In this document: piece by piece, positions 9,117-20,426 of the stretch
How the letters are laid out: every line of letters begins with the position of its first letter
Position numbering within the stretch: the stretch's first letter is position 1
NCBI GenBank assembly: GCA_963854835.1
Contig: OY978525.1
Span: forward strand, 81,159,775 to 81,223,774
Origin: Megamerina dolium
Taxonomy: Eukaryota; Arthropoda; Insecta; Diptera; Megamerinidae
Direction of reading: 5' to 3'
Length of the DNA: 64,000 bases
Position numbers and translations under genes: made by a program
The notes under the pieces: generated by a model
The model's input: the letters and a program-made list of their open reading frames with translations, nothing else
Database searches by the model: none
Told to the model about the DNA's origin: nothing

Positions 9117-12100
9117 ATCGAGTCAGTTTAGCGGGGCGTGAACTGACTCCAACAGTGGGATGCCCCATCATTCACATTTCACAACTACAGCGTGTGCCAA
9201 GCAGCTTGACTATTGATGGAAAATTGGACAATATGGAATTCATGTTAACCCTGGATACTGGTGCATCACATTCGATAATCAAGAGCGATTTGGTAAAGAG
9301 GTTTGAGCCTTTAATGGGAATAAAATTGCGTACAGCAACGGGTGAGGATGCACAAATTCTGGGCAAGATAAAGAAACGAGTATCTATTGGAAATTGCACA
9401 TGGGAACATGAATTCATTGTGGCCGACATCATCGATGACGTAATAATTGGTGTTGATTTTATGATTGACAACGGATTTACGTTAGATTTAAATCAACGGA
9501 TACTACGTTATGCAAATGTCGAACTACCATTGAACATCGGTTACAAGCGTAGTGGGAACATCAAACGAGTACTGGCATGTCAACGCCAAGAGGTTCCAGC
9601 AAAATCAGAAGCGGTGATATGGGCACAGATGAATGTGGATGATGGGACAGGCAAGTTGTGGCTGGTGGAAGCAGATAAAGAAATAACGAATAAAAACATC
9701 ATACTTGGTAGGACGTTAGTAGAACCTAAAGAAAATGGAATAGTACCGGTGCGAATTTTAAATCCAACTAATACATCTACAGTTGTAAAGAAAGGAATGG
9801 TGATTGGTCATTGCCAGGAAGTTACTGCCGTAGTAGACTGCGAAAAGGGTTCGTCGATAAAAAGTGGAAGATCAGGAACTGGCAAGGCGGAAATAAAAGC
9901 ACAGATGGAGGAATGGGCAGGTGTGCTTACCAAACAGCAAAAAGAAAAGGCTTTACAAGTATTGGAGAAGTACAGTTCAATATTTTCTTCAAATGGAAAA
10001 ACTGGAGGACGAACAACCATCGTGAAGCATCATATTGACACCGGTGATTCTAGACCAATTCGTCAAGCACCACGACGAGTTCCATTGGCCAAAAGAGACG
10101 AAGCCATTAAACTGTTTACCGATCTGAAGAAGCAAGGTGTTATTGAACTATTAGGGAGTCCATGGAGTTCACCAGTTGTGCTGGTGAAGAAGAAGAAGGA
10201 TGGAAATACTCGATTCTGTGTGGATTACAGAAAGCTGAATGATATTACAAAAAAAGACAGCTATCCACTGCCAAAAATCGATGACACTCTGGACACACTA
10301 TCTGGTGCGAAGTGGTTCTCAACTCTTGATCTGCAAAGTGGCTACTGGCAAGTGGAACTTGGTAAGGAAGACAAAGAGAAAACAGCTTTCAGTATTGGCG
10401 ATGGTCTATGGCAATTTACAGTCATGCCATTTGGTTTATGCAATGCGCCAGCTACTTTCGAACGTTTGATGGAGCGTGTACTCAGAGGACTACACTGGAA
10501 AACGTGCTTGGTGTACCTCGATGACATTATTGTGATGGGAAAAGATTTTAACGACCACCTGGAAAAGTTAAAAGAAGTATTTGAGCGTATACAATCAGCA
10601 GGGCTTAAACTGAATATGAAAAAGTGTTCACTCTTCAGGCAAGAAGTTAAATATCTTGGTCATAAAGTAACAACAGAAGGGGTACATACCGACGAGGAGA
10701 AAGTAGCAGCAGTTCAAGAATGGCCTATTCCGTCGAATCTTCACGAGCTAAGAAGCTTCCTAGGCTTATGCACCTACTATAGACGATTTGTTCCTGAATT
10801 TGCAAACATCGCCAGCAGTCTGCATGAGTTGACAAGAAAGAACAAACCATTTGTGTGGGGCGAGGACCAACAGAAAGCATTCGAACAGCTGAAAGAAAAA
10901 CTCTGTTCAGCACCAATATTAGCGTATCCAGTACCTGGTCAAAAGTTTGTGTTGGACACAGATGCGAGTGGCTATGGAATAGGTGGTGTGCTCTCTCAGA
11001 TCATAGACGGGCAAGAAAAAGTAATAGCATACTACAGTAAAATCCTGTCGAAGTCAGAAAGAAATTACTGTGTCACACGAAGAGAGTTGCTCGCAATACT
11101 GGAATGTGTAAAGTATTTCCATAAATACTTGTACGGTCAGTCATTTCATCTACGAACTGACCACTCAGCGCTAAGGTGGTTATTGCAATTTAAAAACCCA
11201 GAAGGACAATTGGCGCGCTGGATTGAAAGGCTGCAGAGTTATGATTTTACCATCGAACATCGTAAAGGAGGACATCACGGCAACGCGGATGCTCTATCTA
11301 GTCGTCCTTGCAAAATGGAATGTAAACATTGTTCTCGAGTGGAAAGCAAGGAGCACATTGTCGACATACGACTTACGAATATATTGCCGGAGGAGTCATG
11401 GACCACCGAACGAGTGCAAGAAGATCAGCGGAACGATCCAGATCTCGTAAAGATTATGGAATACAAGGAGCAGGGCATACGTCCAGATTGGCAAGAAATG
11501 GCTAATGAGAGTCCAATAGCAAAGGCATACTGGGCGCAGTGGCAAAGCCTGCACTTACGAGACGGATGTTTATTCCGAGCATGGGAAAGTGAGGATGGAA
11601 AAATCACTAATGATCTTCTAGTGGTACCCAAGGCGAGAATAAATGAAGTGATAGCTGAGTATCACAATACCTCCAGTGGAGGGCATTTGGGAATCACCAA
11701 AACCGTCGAGAAAATAAAGAAACGATTTTATTGGATGGATGTCATGACCATGTCGCTGATTGGATTCGGAAGTGTAAGCAATGTGCAATGGCCAAAGGTC
11801 CCACTAAGAAAAGTCGAGGTAAGATGCACCAATACACCGTGGGTGCTCCATTTGAGCGAATTGCTATGGACATAGCTGGGCCATTTCCAATAAGCAACGC
11901 AGGAAACAAGTATGTTCTGGTGGTTATAGACTACTTCAGTAAATGGCCTGAAGTATACCCCATTCCAAATCAGGAAGCTAGTACAGTTGCGGATGTATTC
12001 GTCAACCAATGGGTTACTCGTTTTGGTGTACCGATGGAGTTACACTCAGACCAAGGTCGAAATTTCGAATCAGTTGTATTCCAAGAGATATGCCGTATGC

Positions 12101-12697
12101 TGGGTATATACAAAACTCGTACAACACCTTTGCATCCACAATCTGATGGCATGGTAGAACGATTTAACCGTACCTTGGAGGAATATTTGAGAAAAGTCGT
12201 AGATAAATACCAAAGAGACTGGGATGTACATATACCAATGTTCCTCATGGCATATCGATGCGCACAACATGATACGACGGCTACTACACCGGCAATGGCA
12301 ATTTTTGGAAACGAGTTAAGACTGCCAGCTGATTTAAAATTTGGAGTTGTAACACCAATGAGATCTACCGAAGGTAATTATACTAGCGAAAAGCGGGAAC
12401 AGTTGGATGAAGTACATCAGTTCATCAGAGAGCGGTCGCAGATGATAAGCGATAAGATGAAGGCCAGGTATGACTTGAAAGCGAATTCAAAAGGGTTCTA
12501 TGAAGGAGAGCTTGTAATGCTTCATAATCCACAACGAAAGAAAGGCCTGTCCCCTAAACTACAGACTCATTGGGAAGGACCATATGAGATTATAGATAAA
12601 TGACGTAGTGTATCGTATTCAACGTGCCTGGAATAAAAGAGCAAAGTTTAAAGTAGTGCACTTAGAGCGACTTGCGCCATATCCAGGGGAAGTATAA
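9113..12697 (+). pseudogene. pol: Pol of GypA copy B, two frameshifts
   Basis: Protease DTGA, RT YLDD and RNase H are open to about 11730. There one base is lost (GGATGGATGTC against GGGTTGGATGTC in copy A), just inside the integrase zinc domain; the frame resumes from 11731 and runs through the D, D, E core to 12603. A 5-base loss at about 12594 (ATAGATAAATG against ATAGCAAAGATAAATG) puts in a stop within the GPY/F module; the old stop is at 12695. The KYQRDW segment missing from copy A is present. The breaks are younger than the family, since LTRs are identical. Confidence 0.9.
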
Positions 12698-12735
12698 AAA
12701 CTTGTTCGGGAAGAACAAGGTTAAGAGGAGGGCAG

Positions 12736-13172
12736 TGTAACGAGTATCGATAGTTGATTACTCATCACTATTGTGACTGACACTATTGGCAGCATCGAAA
12801 CGAATGTCAACAAAAAGAAATAAGCGATAACCAGAACAAGCCAACGAGAAAGGAAGAGAAGAATCTCGATAACGGAAGATTCTGGGGTGTTGCCAACAGA
12901 GTATAAATAGAGCCAGTGTTGAGAAGGAAAATCAATCTAATTCCGAACGTGATTGCGAAAACATTGATACAGAGGCAAAAGCTGCAAGTACATTTAAGTG
13001 TTATAGTAAATAGTTGATTGTAAACAGTGTTGATTGTAAATAGAGATTATTAAATAAATTGTTGCTGTATATAGTTGTATAAAATAAGTGTTGCAGTTAT
13101 CATTAACAGAATCCAGTGATCGAACAAGGTAATTCAAATAGAATTAAACGTTCACAGAATAAAAACGTAACA
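12736..13172 (+). repeat. 3' LTR of GypA copy B, followed by GTAT duplication
   Basis: 437 bp, preceded by AGAGGAGGGCAG. Ends CGTAACA at 13172; GTAT at 13173-13176 repeats the four bases before the 5' LTR. Confidence 0.93.
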
Positions 13173-13176
13173 GTAT

Positions 13177-14190
13177 TAATACGTTCCATTAGGGTGCAAT
13201 TGTTGATTTCATTGTTAAAAATTTCTATTACATTTTCTTGATAGGCCAATTTCCTATAAACTTCTTCTTCTTCAGAAAGGTAAAGTGTTATAACAGAGTT
13301 ATTTGTTATAAACTGCCTATTCGAGTAACTTATAGTACAATTCAAATCTTTCAAAATGTTATGGCCGATTATGCCATCGTATGCGTTATTCAAGTTAAAT
13401 TCCAAAAATTCACAGAAGTAGTTATCTAATAGCCTAGACAGACGGCAGCCTAATTCCGGATTACCGAGTTAATTCGATTTAACTCGGGCATTAACTGCAG
13501 CTAATCCGCATAAACTCTATGAGTTAATTCTCAAAATAAAAGAGGATTAGGGCAATTTGAGATGGCAACACTGCTGAAAATTTTCTATTGTGAATTTTTC
13601 TCGGTCCGTTTTACAAAATATTAGGCTCACAAAAAACTTCTATAATTGTTAACAGTTTTCAACATGAAAAGCGTTGGCGAACAAATAAATCCAGCTGTCA
13701 ATTACGAACTGTGAATGTCAATTTACAAGTTTTTGATAGTTTTCAGTTCACGTACTTCTTGTAGATTTTCTCATATCGTGAGTGACAAATGACAGAAATT
13801 GATAGTGATAGTAATGTAAGTGGACAGACCTAATAAAACAGCAATCAGCCATTTAGTTAATCCGCAATACTGCCGTCTGTCAGGTTATTATATTATTCGG
13901 ATTAAGTGCGGTGGTAATCCGGAATTAGGCTGCCGTCTGTCTGGGCTATAAGTTAAACTCCTTAAATATTGGAAATTTACACAATGACTTTGTAGTGATC
14001 TCTTTACCTTGACTGAAACGTTAACGTTACGTTTCCATTTTGGATGACATAAGTTTTCATTAATGATACTAAGCTCAGCGCCAGTATCGATAATGAAATA
14101 AAGAGTTTTTACATGATTTTTAATGATTATATAGGGTAATTTTTTCTGTTGTGTGGATGAAAATTTGTATCACAATTCCCTATTTCCATC
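13177..14190 (-). pseudogene. GypC protease region, split by a Harbinger MITE
   Basis: On the minus strand the retropepsin active site IDTGAELSIIN is encoded near 14080. The frame runs to 13952, is interrupted by the MITE at 13430-13948, and resumes in frame at 13426 (DNYFCEF...DGIIGHNIL, the conserved IIG of retropepsins). It then stops where copy B sits; RT resumes at 7288. Removing MITE and copy B gives one continuous coding order, so GypC is older than both. Confidence 0.8.
13430..13948. mobile_element. Harbinger-type MITE 1 (519 bp), TAA duplications
   Basis: Terminal inverted repeats of at least 35 bp, TAGCC(T/C)AGACAGACGG... . TAA at 13427-13429 and 13949-13951 is the 3-bp TWA duplication typical of PIF/Harbinger. 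No coding capacity. The interior contains conserved segments shared with MITE 2 (23039-23686) and the end at 45190-45349. Confidence 0.88.
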
Positions 14191-14194
14191 GGCG

Positions 14195-15069
14195 TTACTG
14201 TGTTGTGTCGAGTGGGATTTTGTGAATTTTTTGAAAGCTTAGTTTGCTGTGATTGTGATATCCTAAAGTTTGGAAAAGTTTGGGGGTTAGTGTGATTAGA
14301 ATCTCTAAAATATCCATTGTTGTTTTTATGGAACGTGTTACTTTGTCTGTAATCACTTGAATTATTTGAATAGGAATCATTGTTTGTATTGTAATTGTCT
14401 TGAATTGTCTTGTATTTGAATAATAGGAATTATTGTTTGTATTGTAATTATCTTGTCTATTGTCGGTGTTGTCGCTAAAATTAAGCCTTGTTTTACTTTT
14501 AACTTTATAGTTTACAGGCCCACACATGGTGTAGTTTTGGTGACGTGCTTCCAATATGATTTTAAAAGCATTCTCTAATGTTGTGGGGTTTCTAGCAAAT
14601 ATCATGGTTTTGGTTGGTTCTGGGAGGTGTTCTCTAAATGTATTTAGTGCGATTCTATTAATTTCGTCTGTCGTGTATGTTCCGTCTTCATGTGTTAGGT
14701 TTCTATTATTTAATCGGTTTGTAGTATTATTAATTTCAAAGTAGTATTTTTCGATTGTACCGTTTAATTTACAAGTTTTAAGTTTATCCATTAGTTCATT
14801 ACTTGTTCTTTTCTCACCAAACTGGTTTACTAAAACCTCTTTGAGTTTTGTCCAATTTTCGATACTTCCGCTTCTATGTAAAGCCTCTAATTCTGCCTGA
14901 GCACTTATTTTTTATAAAATTGAATAATAGGGCGTTAGTGCCTTGATCAAAGTTTTCTAGATTTGGTAAAATGCGTTCTACTTGGTCAATAAATCAGTGC
15001 CATCGAATTTTTTAATATTTTTTATGCACGTTAGCATAAGGTTAATGGCGTTAATATCATTTGTATTCA
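14195..15069 (-). pseudogene. GypC gag
   Basis: Begins at an ATG on the minus strand near 15069 with a 17.6/297-like gag start (IKKFDGTD), broken by stops and frameshifts before 14800. 14195-14791 is open for 198 residues and has an asparagine-rich C-terminal part (NTDNRQDNYNTNNNS). No CCHC knuckle is seen, which fits errantivirus-like gag. Upstream of the ATG I cannot recognise a 5' LTR or primer site. Confidence 0.7.
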
Positions 15070-15170
15070 TTTTTATACATACAGTTGTTAAAAAATTTAT
15101 AAATTTGTTTATTGTACATGTACACGTATGACTAAATGATTTACAGTTAACATATTAAATTTACCGTTAC

Positions 15171-15431
15171 GAGTGCGTCGCATTTGGTGATACTCGTTTT
15201 CCGCTTTTTTTTTTGTTTTAATGAAACTCCAGTGATCGTTAATCTTCCTTTCGATGAAAGCACCAAGAAGTTCCTCTCGTTCCTCTTGATATAATTTCGT
15301 TGGAGTGCGTCGCATTTGGTGATACTTGTTTTCCGATTTTTTTTTTCCTTTTAATGAAACTCCAGTGATGGTTAATCTTCTTTTCGATGAAAGCACCAAG
15401 AAATTCCTCTCGTTCCTCATGATATAATTTC
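15171..15431. repeat. Tandem duplication, two units of 132 bp
   Basis: The unit starting GAGTGCGTCGCATTTGGTG occurs at 15171 and again at 15303, differing at about ten bases. An open frame on the minus strand crosses both units, but this is what a duplication of 132 (a multiple of 3) bases would give. It lies just upstream of GypC gag and may be leader or LTR sequence. Confidence 0.8.
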
Positions 15432-15965
15432 TTATTATATGTTTTATAAGTTTTGGGGTTTTTTTATCCTCATCGCCAGTTATATTTTATAATGAAAAGA
15501 AGTAAAAAATCGATTTCTCTTTGACATCAATAACTGTTTTTAAACAAATGACCAGAGTGGTCGAAGAAAAGATCAAGAATACATTATATTTGACGCTTCA
15601 GAGAAAGAAAAGCGCAAAAAAAGGTGAAAAAGGGTTTCCTTCAAATGACTTCAGAGTTGTCTGAAGTCGTTCTGGCAAGTAGGGTTGCAGGGTTGCATGT
15701 AATGTGTAACTATATCCCATGATGAAATCGGTAAACACTCCCGTGTAGTGTCATGAAAATTTCTGAAAGATGCTACCTAAGTGGGAATAAATGATTGCCC
15801 AAATCACCTTTGTATGAGAGTGGTGCTTAATATCCTTAGGTTGTTATACCTTGCTTGCAGCATGCTCTAAGCTGTTTCGTAATTGTTTTCAGTAGAAACT
15901 AAGTGTCTAACAAGCTTTTGAGCTTCTCCCATTAGGCTTGATTTAAGATACGATATCTTATCTCG
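15432..15965. other. Unassigned AT-rich interval
   Basis: No open frame above 60 codons, no terminal repeats and no protein motif that I recognise. It separates the GypC leader from the SINE. Confidence 0.5.
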
Positions 15966-16331
15966 TGGGTGCCGTAGCTCAGTGGTTAGTGTGTTCGGCT
16001 TTTGATCTGTAGGTCGTGGTTCAATACCCGGCTAATGCATAACAAATTTAATATCGAAAAGATTTCTCTTTCGAACGGTACCCACCTGTCGGCAAGCAAT
16101 TGGCAATTCTTCCGACAGTAACAACTTGCCATGAAAAAGCTTCTAAAAAAAGAACTCTGTGACAAAGCTCAGAAAAAGTGATGTCACAAGTGTTCTGCCG
16201 TTCGGAACCGGCTAAAATAAGTAGGTCCATTCTAATACTGTCCAAAATTTAAGACGCACAACAGTAATGGAAGAGAAGCTTGGCCAATGAGCCCTTTGGG
16301 GCTTTAAGTGCCACATATTTATTTTTTTTTT
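15966..16331 (+). mobile_element. tRNA-derived SINE, copy 1 (SINE-J)
   Basis: About 365 bp. The head has a Pol III A box (TAGCTCAGTGG, 15975-15985) and B box (GGTTCAATACC, 16018-16028) 32 bp apart; the body is unrelated to tRNA; the tail is T/A-rich. Copy 2, inverted, is at 42818-43197 and matches almost end to end. A possible 7-bp duplication TCTTATC (15956 and 16343) is weak. Confidence 0.82.
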
Positions 16332-16517
16332 ATCGTATGAACTCTTATCAGTGGTTGACTGTCTACTAATTGTGTAATCGAACGTGAAATTGACACCATT
16401 TAATGTAGTCACCATCGAACTTTGGAATGGTGATAGGTGGTAATTTTAGCGCTGGCTGGTTGTTATGAAGGCGTGACGGAATTGGTAGCCATCTCTTTCT
16501 TTGAGTTGATAGAACGA

Positions 16518-16519
<2 letters not shown>
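16332..16519. other. Unassigned interval before the TA repeat
   Basis: No coding or structural feature seen in these 190 bp. Confidence 0.4.
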
Positions 16520-16600
<81 letters not shown>

Positions 16601-16607
16601 GTGTGTA

Positions 16608-16681
<74 letters not shown>

Positions 16682-16682
16682 T
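16520..16682. repeat. (TA)n microsatellite with TG interruptions
   Basis: Pure AT dinucleotides broken by a few GTATATATGTG steps. Open frames of alternating isoleucine and tyrosine on both strands are artefacts of this repeat. Confidence 0.95.
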
Positions 16683-16689
16683 ATTATTC

Positions 16690-16806
16690 TTCAATATTGA
16701 CTTCCAGTGCGTCAACCGTTGCAAGCTTGTCGCTATAGATATGAGCCTTAACATAGCCCCACAAAAAATTGTCTAAAGGCGTTAAATCGCACGATCTAGG
16801 CGGCGA
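16690..16806 (-). pseudogene. rosa-like mariner transposase C-terminal fragment
   Basis: Minus-strand frame encodes [20 protein letters not shown], the region of the third catalytic Asp in mariner-like transposases of the rosa type. The matching middle part lies at 18195-18510 and Copia sequence fills the gap, suggesting Copia landed inside this mariner. Confidence 0.7.
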
Positions 16807-17150
16807 ATTGACAGGCACCAACTGCTAATATTGTTCTGAAAGTTGATATCTTCACAACCGGTGCAAAAACCTCATCGTAGTCTTGACCAAACATTTGTGA
16901 AAACCCTTTGGCAACCAATCTTGCCTTATATCTTAATGCTCCATCTGCTAAAATTTTTATTTTGAAAATCCATTTAACTCCTACAGCCTTTCTGCCTTTT
17001 GGTAGCTCGACAAGATCCCAAGTATTATTCGCATACATTGATTGCAATTCTTCTTCCATGGCACAAACCCACTGACCACTTCTTTCCTCGCATGTGCAAT
17101 TTTTTATCTTAATTCCTGATACTAAACCTGATTGGATAGCTGATTTAATA
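16807..17150 (-). pseudogene. Copia-type reverse transcriptase start joined directly to protease
   Basis: Minus strand. Encodes the N-terminal RT block of Ty1/Copia elements (NNTWDLVELPKGRKAVGVKW, YKARLVAKGFSQ). Immediately upstream in the same element is the protease, so the integrase that normally separates protease and RT in Copia is deleted. The RT ends after about 85 residues; the catalytic YVDD and RNase H are absent. Confidence 0.85.
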
Positions 17151-18029
17151 CTACTTTTCTCTCGAACTTATGAAGAAATTCTCATCGCAACACATATGAC
17201 ATGTAGCAGCTGAATCGACATACCACTCAGAATTCAGACGTTTACCACCTGAGCTGAAACATATGTTTATTATACCTCCATTATTTGGCTTCTCAAGTTG
17301 AACTACTTGTTTAGCTTTATAATGCGACTTATTTGATTCGCGCGTTTTCTTCATTGGACAATTTTTCTTGATGTGACCCACACCCCCACAAGAGAAACAT
17401 TTCACCACGAAGCTTTTCGTTTTTAGCGCAGCATCATCTGTATTTGAAAAACCTACCTCGACTTGTCGTCGATGTTCCTGGATTAGCTCCTCTTTAACAA
17501 GTTCCAGCGTCAAATCTTTTTCTGGCCTAACCTCCAATGCAGTTATAAGAGAATTGTAATTATCCGGTAAACTTCCTAACAGAAATGCGACAACTAGATG
17601 ATCTGCCAATTGCTCATCTAAACCAACTAGGCGATTCACAATATCCAGCATCATACCAATATGATTCTCCATTGTTTAACCTTCTCTAAGTTGCGTAGTA
17701 TGGTTGGTTGGTTGTGTAGTATACCTCTTTAAAAGCATGACTTTATTAGAAAGAGTTGACTTTTCATTAGCCTTCTTCAACAGTTCCTAGTATTCACGTG
17801 CTGTCTTCAAATTCCGAAGATGTACCAGCTGCGTATCCTCCACTAATAAACCTATTGTTGCACGAGCTTTTCCGTCTTTCAATGTCCATGCTGCGGTAAC
17901 TAATTGCGGCTTTTCTTGAACAACAACATCCCAAAGACCCTCTTTTATGAGTAATACTTCTAACTTATACTTCCATATTTGATAGTTACTATCATTCAGT
18001 TTCTTGATTGTAGATTTCACGTCATCCAT
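17151..18029 (-). pseudogene. Copia-type gag and protease start
   Basis: Starts ATG at 18029 (MDDVKSTIKKLNDSNYQIW, the usual Copia gag opening). Two nonsense codons near 17790 and 17675 break gag. The CCHC knuckle CFSCGGVGHIKKNC is at about 17400-17360 and the protease-type active site DSAATCHM near 17210. Dead relic, but the gag-knuckle-protease order is clear. Confidence 0.85.
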
Positions 18030-18050
18030 TTTAATCAGAAAATTGTGAAG

Positions 18051-18062
18051 GGTCCATAACCT
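18051..18062 (-). other. Copia-type primer-binding site
   Basis: Minus strand reads AGGTTATGGACC, one mismatch from the half-tRNA-iMet primer site known in Copia and 1731. It lies 22 bp upstream of the gag ATG, as expected. No full LTR could be delimited beyond it. Confidence 0.5.
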
Positions 18063-18194
18063 ATTGGAAATTAAAACCAATTGCTGAATTAGAACGTACC
18101 AATAATTTGAAGAATATTAGAAACAACAATCTTTATTCAGTGAGTTCAGAAATCGCAGAAAAATTATTTTCAACAAACGACAATATAAAATATT

Positions 18195-18510
18195 TCATTT
18201 TAAAAAACCTATGAAATTATAAATACTAAGTGTATATTGCAAAGTGTTTTTTATAACATCAACAGTTCCTGCCTTCGACGTCTTTGAAAAAGTACGGTCT
18301 AATGATGCCACCGGTCCATAATTCACGCTAAACAGTATATTTTTCGGGATGCATTGGTAGTTCTTGCAATGCTCTTGGCTGCTCTTCACACCAAATACGG
18401 CAATTTAGATTCTTCATGTATCCATTCAATCAGAAATGAGCTTCGTCGCTGAACACAAGAAAGTGCACGATGCACTTTCTTAACTGTCATGTTATGTACA
18501 AAGACTCCAA
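18195..18510 (-). pseudogene. rosa-like mariner transposase, central fragment
   Basis: Minus strand, several frames. Motifs include the start of the DDE/D core (CVQRRSSFLIEWIHEE in place of FSDEAHFW...), IARTTN/LQELPMHPEK-like and KAGTVDVIKN. Multiple stops. Abuts the GypD 3' LTR at 18520 and the Copia relic on the other side. Confidence 0.6.
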
Positions 18511-18519
18511 ATGAAAGTG

Positions 18520-18722
18520 TGCGGTACTTTTATTAAAATGAATAGTGACACGTGTTTTATTGTTGACTGGTTAAGTACAAGTAAAGTCTAGAATGTTCAT
18601 TATATGTATATCTAATAATTGATGTACTAATGTTAAGGTGAATGTATAAAAATGTCAATAGCTCAGACTGTCAATACATGACAGTTGACGATAAGTATGT
18701 TCAGGAAGGCTCGTTCCTGTCA
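18520..18722 (-). repeat. 3' LTR of GypD (203 bp)
   Basis: On the minus strand TGACAGGAACGAGCC...GTACCGCA. Preceded by the purine run AAAAGGTGGGA. The 5' LTR (38870-39043) is about 30 bp shorter because of an internal deletion and has many substitutions, so the insertion is old. Confidence 0.85.
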
Positions 18723-18732
18723 TCCCACCTTT

Positions 18733-20110
18733 TCAGCGGTACCTTGCAGGAGGGTTGATTGTACGTCCGCTGCGAGTGTGCGGAAGTCCGTTTAGGCTAG
18801 ATGCCTCCTGCGTTGTAGCGGGAGCGGGCGGTTCAGTGTTTAGTGCTGTGTCTGTGGGCAAATCCAGTTGTGTTGTATTTTCTGTCGGTAACTGAATTGG
18901 AATTGAACTGCTCAGGTTTTCTGGTTTTATGGTTGGGCTGTTTGTAGTAGGATTAGCAGCAGGAGTTGAGATAGTTGGTTTTAAATGCCATGTATTAAAT
19001 GCCTCGGTTTGTACCCTGTACGAGCGGTGTCCTTCTGGTCTCACAATATACGCTGGAACCCAATTCTGATGACTTTGTCTGAGGAGTACTTTCTCTTGTG
19101 CTGTGTATCCTCTACTTTGTTTTCTGCATCTGTCAGCTGTTACTTTTTCGTTTTTCTTAAGTTTAGTAAACTTTTGGTATACGTTTCTTATTATTTTCGG
19201 AGAAAATAGTCTCTCGTTGGTCGGTAATAGGGTTTTGGTCCGTCTATTGAAGAGTCTCTGAGCTGGAGATCCTAGGTCTAGGCGTGGAGTATTGCGGTGA
19301 TGTAGTAAGGCTAGTTGTATGTCGGTATTGTCCTCAATGCACTTTTTCATTAAAATTTTAGCTTCTTGTACGTAGCGTTCATTTCCATTTGAGTGTGGAA
19401 AATGAGGACTCGAAACTCTATGTTCAAAGTTCCATTCCTGTTCAAAAACTAGGAATTCGCTGCTATCAAATTGCTTACCACCATCTGATAATAGTACATA
19501 CGGTATTCCAAAAGTTGCAAACCATGCTTTCAATTCCGCAATGACATTGAAGCTGGTGATATTGTTTAGTTCTTTAAAATCAAAATAACCCGAGTAGGCA
19601 TCTGCAATGAGAATGTACTCTTACTTCTTAGGTGGAATATGTCTGAGGCTACTGTACTCTATAGACGTTTTGGTGGCGCTTGTAATATTATTGTTTCCAT
19701 CTGTTTATTTTGGTGCATGTCTTGCAGGCTTTTGTTAATTTAATTAAGTCCTGCTAGGCCAAATTACATTATCACGAGCAAATTTTAGCGTTCCTTGTAT
19801 GCCTTTATGACTGAGATGGCAGTGTTTCATTACTAAAAGAATCATTGATTTTGGAACCATTACTCTGTGGTTTTTAAAAATTATGTCCTCATAAACGCTA
19901 AGTGCTTCTCTATAGTACCGATATTTTTTCAAATTCTCGGGCACTGCGTTAATAGTTTCATGCCATCTTTTAAGTATAATCGATTTTAAATTACTAAGTT
20001 CTTGGCATGTTGTTTCGTTTCTAAGCTTTTATTTCGAGTTTTTGTAAATGGCATAATAGTGCATATTTGCAGATTTTCTTGATTTACATTCTGTCAAATA
20101 AGTACCCGAA
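18733..20110 (-). pseudogene. GypD integrase
   Basis: Minus strand. 19744-19944 encodes the zinc domain region (MKHCHLSHKGIQGTLKFARDNVIWP). 18733-19533 (266 aa, open) holds the later core: LLSDGGKQF with the second Asp and HSNGNERYVQEAK with the Glu, then a C-terminal proline/threonine-rich tail ending in RSGRTINPPARYR, a common terminus of this group. The segment with the first Asp (19534-19743) is broken by stops. Confidence 0.85.
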
Positions 20111-20129
20111 AATTCTCATTTTTAATTTT

Positions 20130-20395
20130 CCCTCTGAGAATATTTCAAAAAAATTTTTTCCTCAGGTTGGCACATCTGTCAGCCACTATTTCGTGAATTT
20201 TTATTGCTATGTGCCATTTAGTTTGGTTACGTCGTCATTAGGAACAAGTCAACCTTTTGTGTGCGTTGCGATTTCTTCTCGCCCCTCTTTGAACGATTTA
20301 TACCAATCGTAAACTTTAGTTTTCGACATGGTTGAATCACCAAATGTTTTTTTTTCAAAATTTCCAACGTTTTCGCAGTCTCGACTTAGTGTATC
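20130..20395 (-). pseudogene. mariner transposase N-terminal fragment inside GypD
   Basis: Minus-strand frame MSKTKVYDWYKSFKEGREE matches the second helix-turn-helix of rosa-like mariners. Stops follow. It separates the GypD RNase H end (VADTLSRD near 20380) from its integrase. Ends not defined. Confidence 0.6.
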
Positions 20396-20426
20396 CGCTA
20401 CTTACAATTCTGTATCTTTTTTATAT

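Larger units (their letters stand above)
7289..13172 (+). mobile_element. GypA copy B, complete LTR retrotransposon (5,884 bp)
   Basis: Full element with two 437-bp LTRs that look identical by eye, primer site, gag, pol, polypurine tract and flanking GTAT. Identical LTRs mean very recent insertion, yet pol carries two frameshifts, so this copy would need enzymes from another copy. It is inserted in the sense opposite to GypC, between the GypC protease (right) and RT (left). Confidence 0.95.

Noticed and set aside
15109..15420. 103-codon gene
   Set aside because: It is a by-product of the 132-bp duplication; neither unit alone has a start or a recognisable domain.
15966..16040. Functional tRNA gene
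   Set aside because: A and B boxes are present, but no acceptor stem pairs, and an almost identical 365-bp copy exists at 42818-43197, so it is a SINE.
16437..16776. Open frames of alternating Tyr/Ile on both strands
   Set aside because: They are translations of the (TA)n microsatellite. The same applies at 22818-23099 and 62612-62983.
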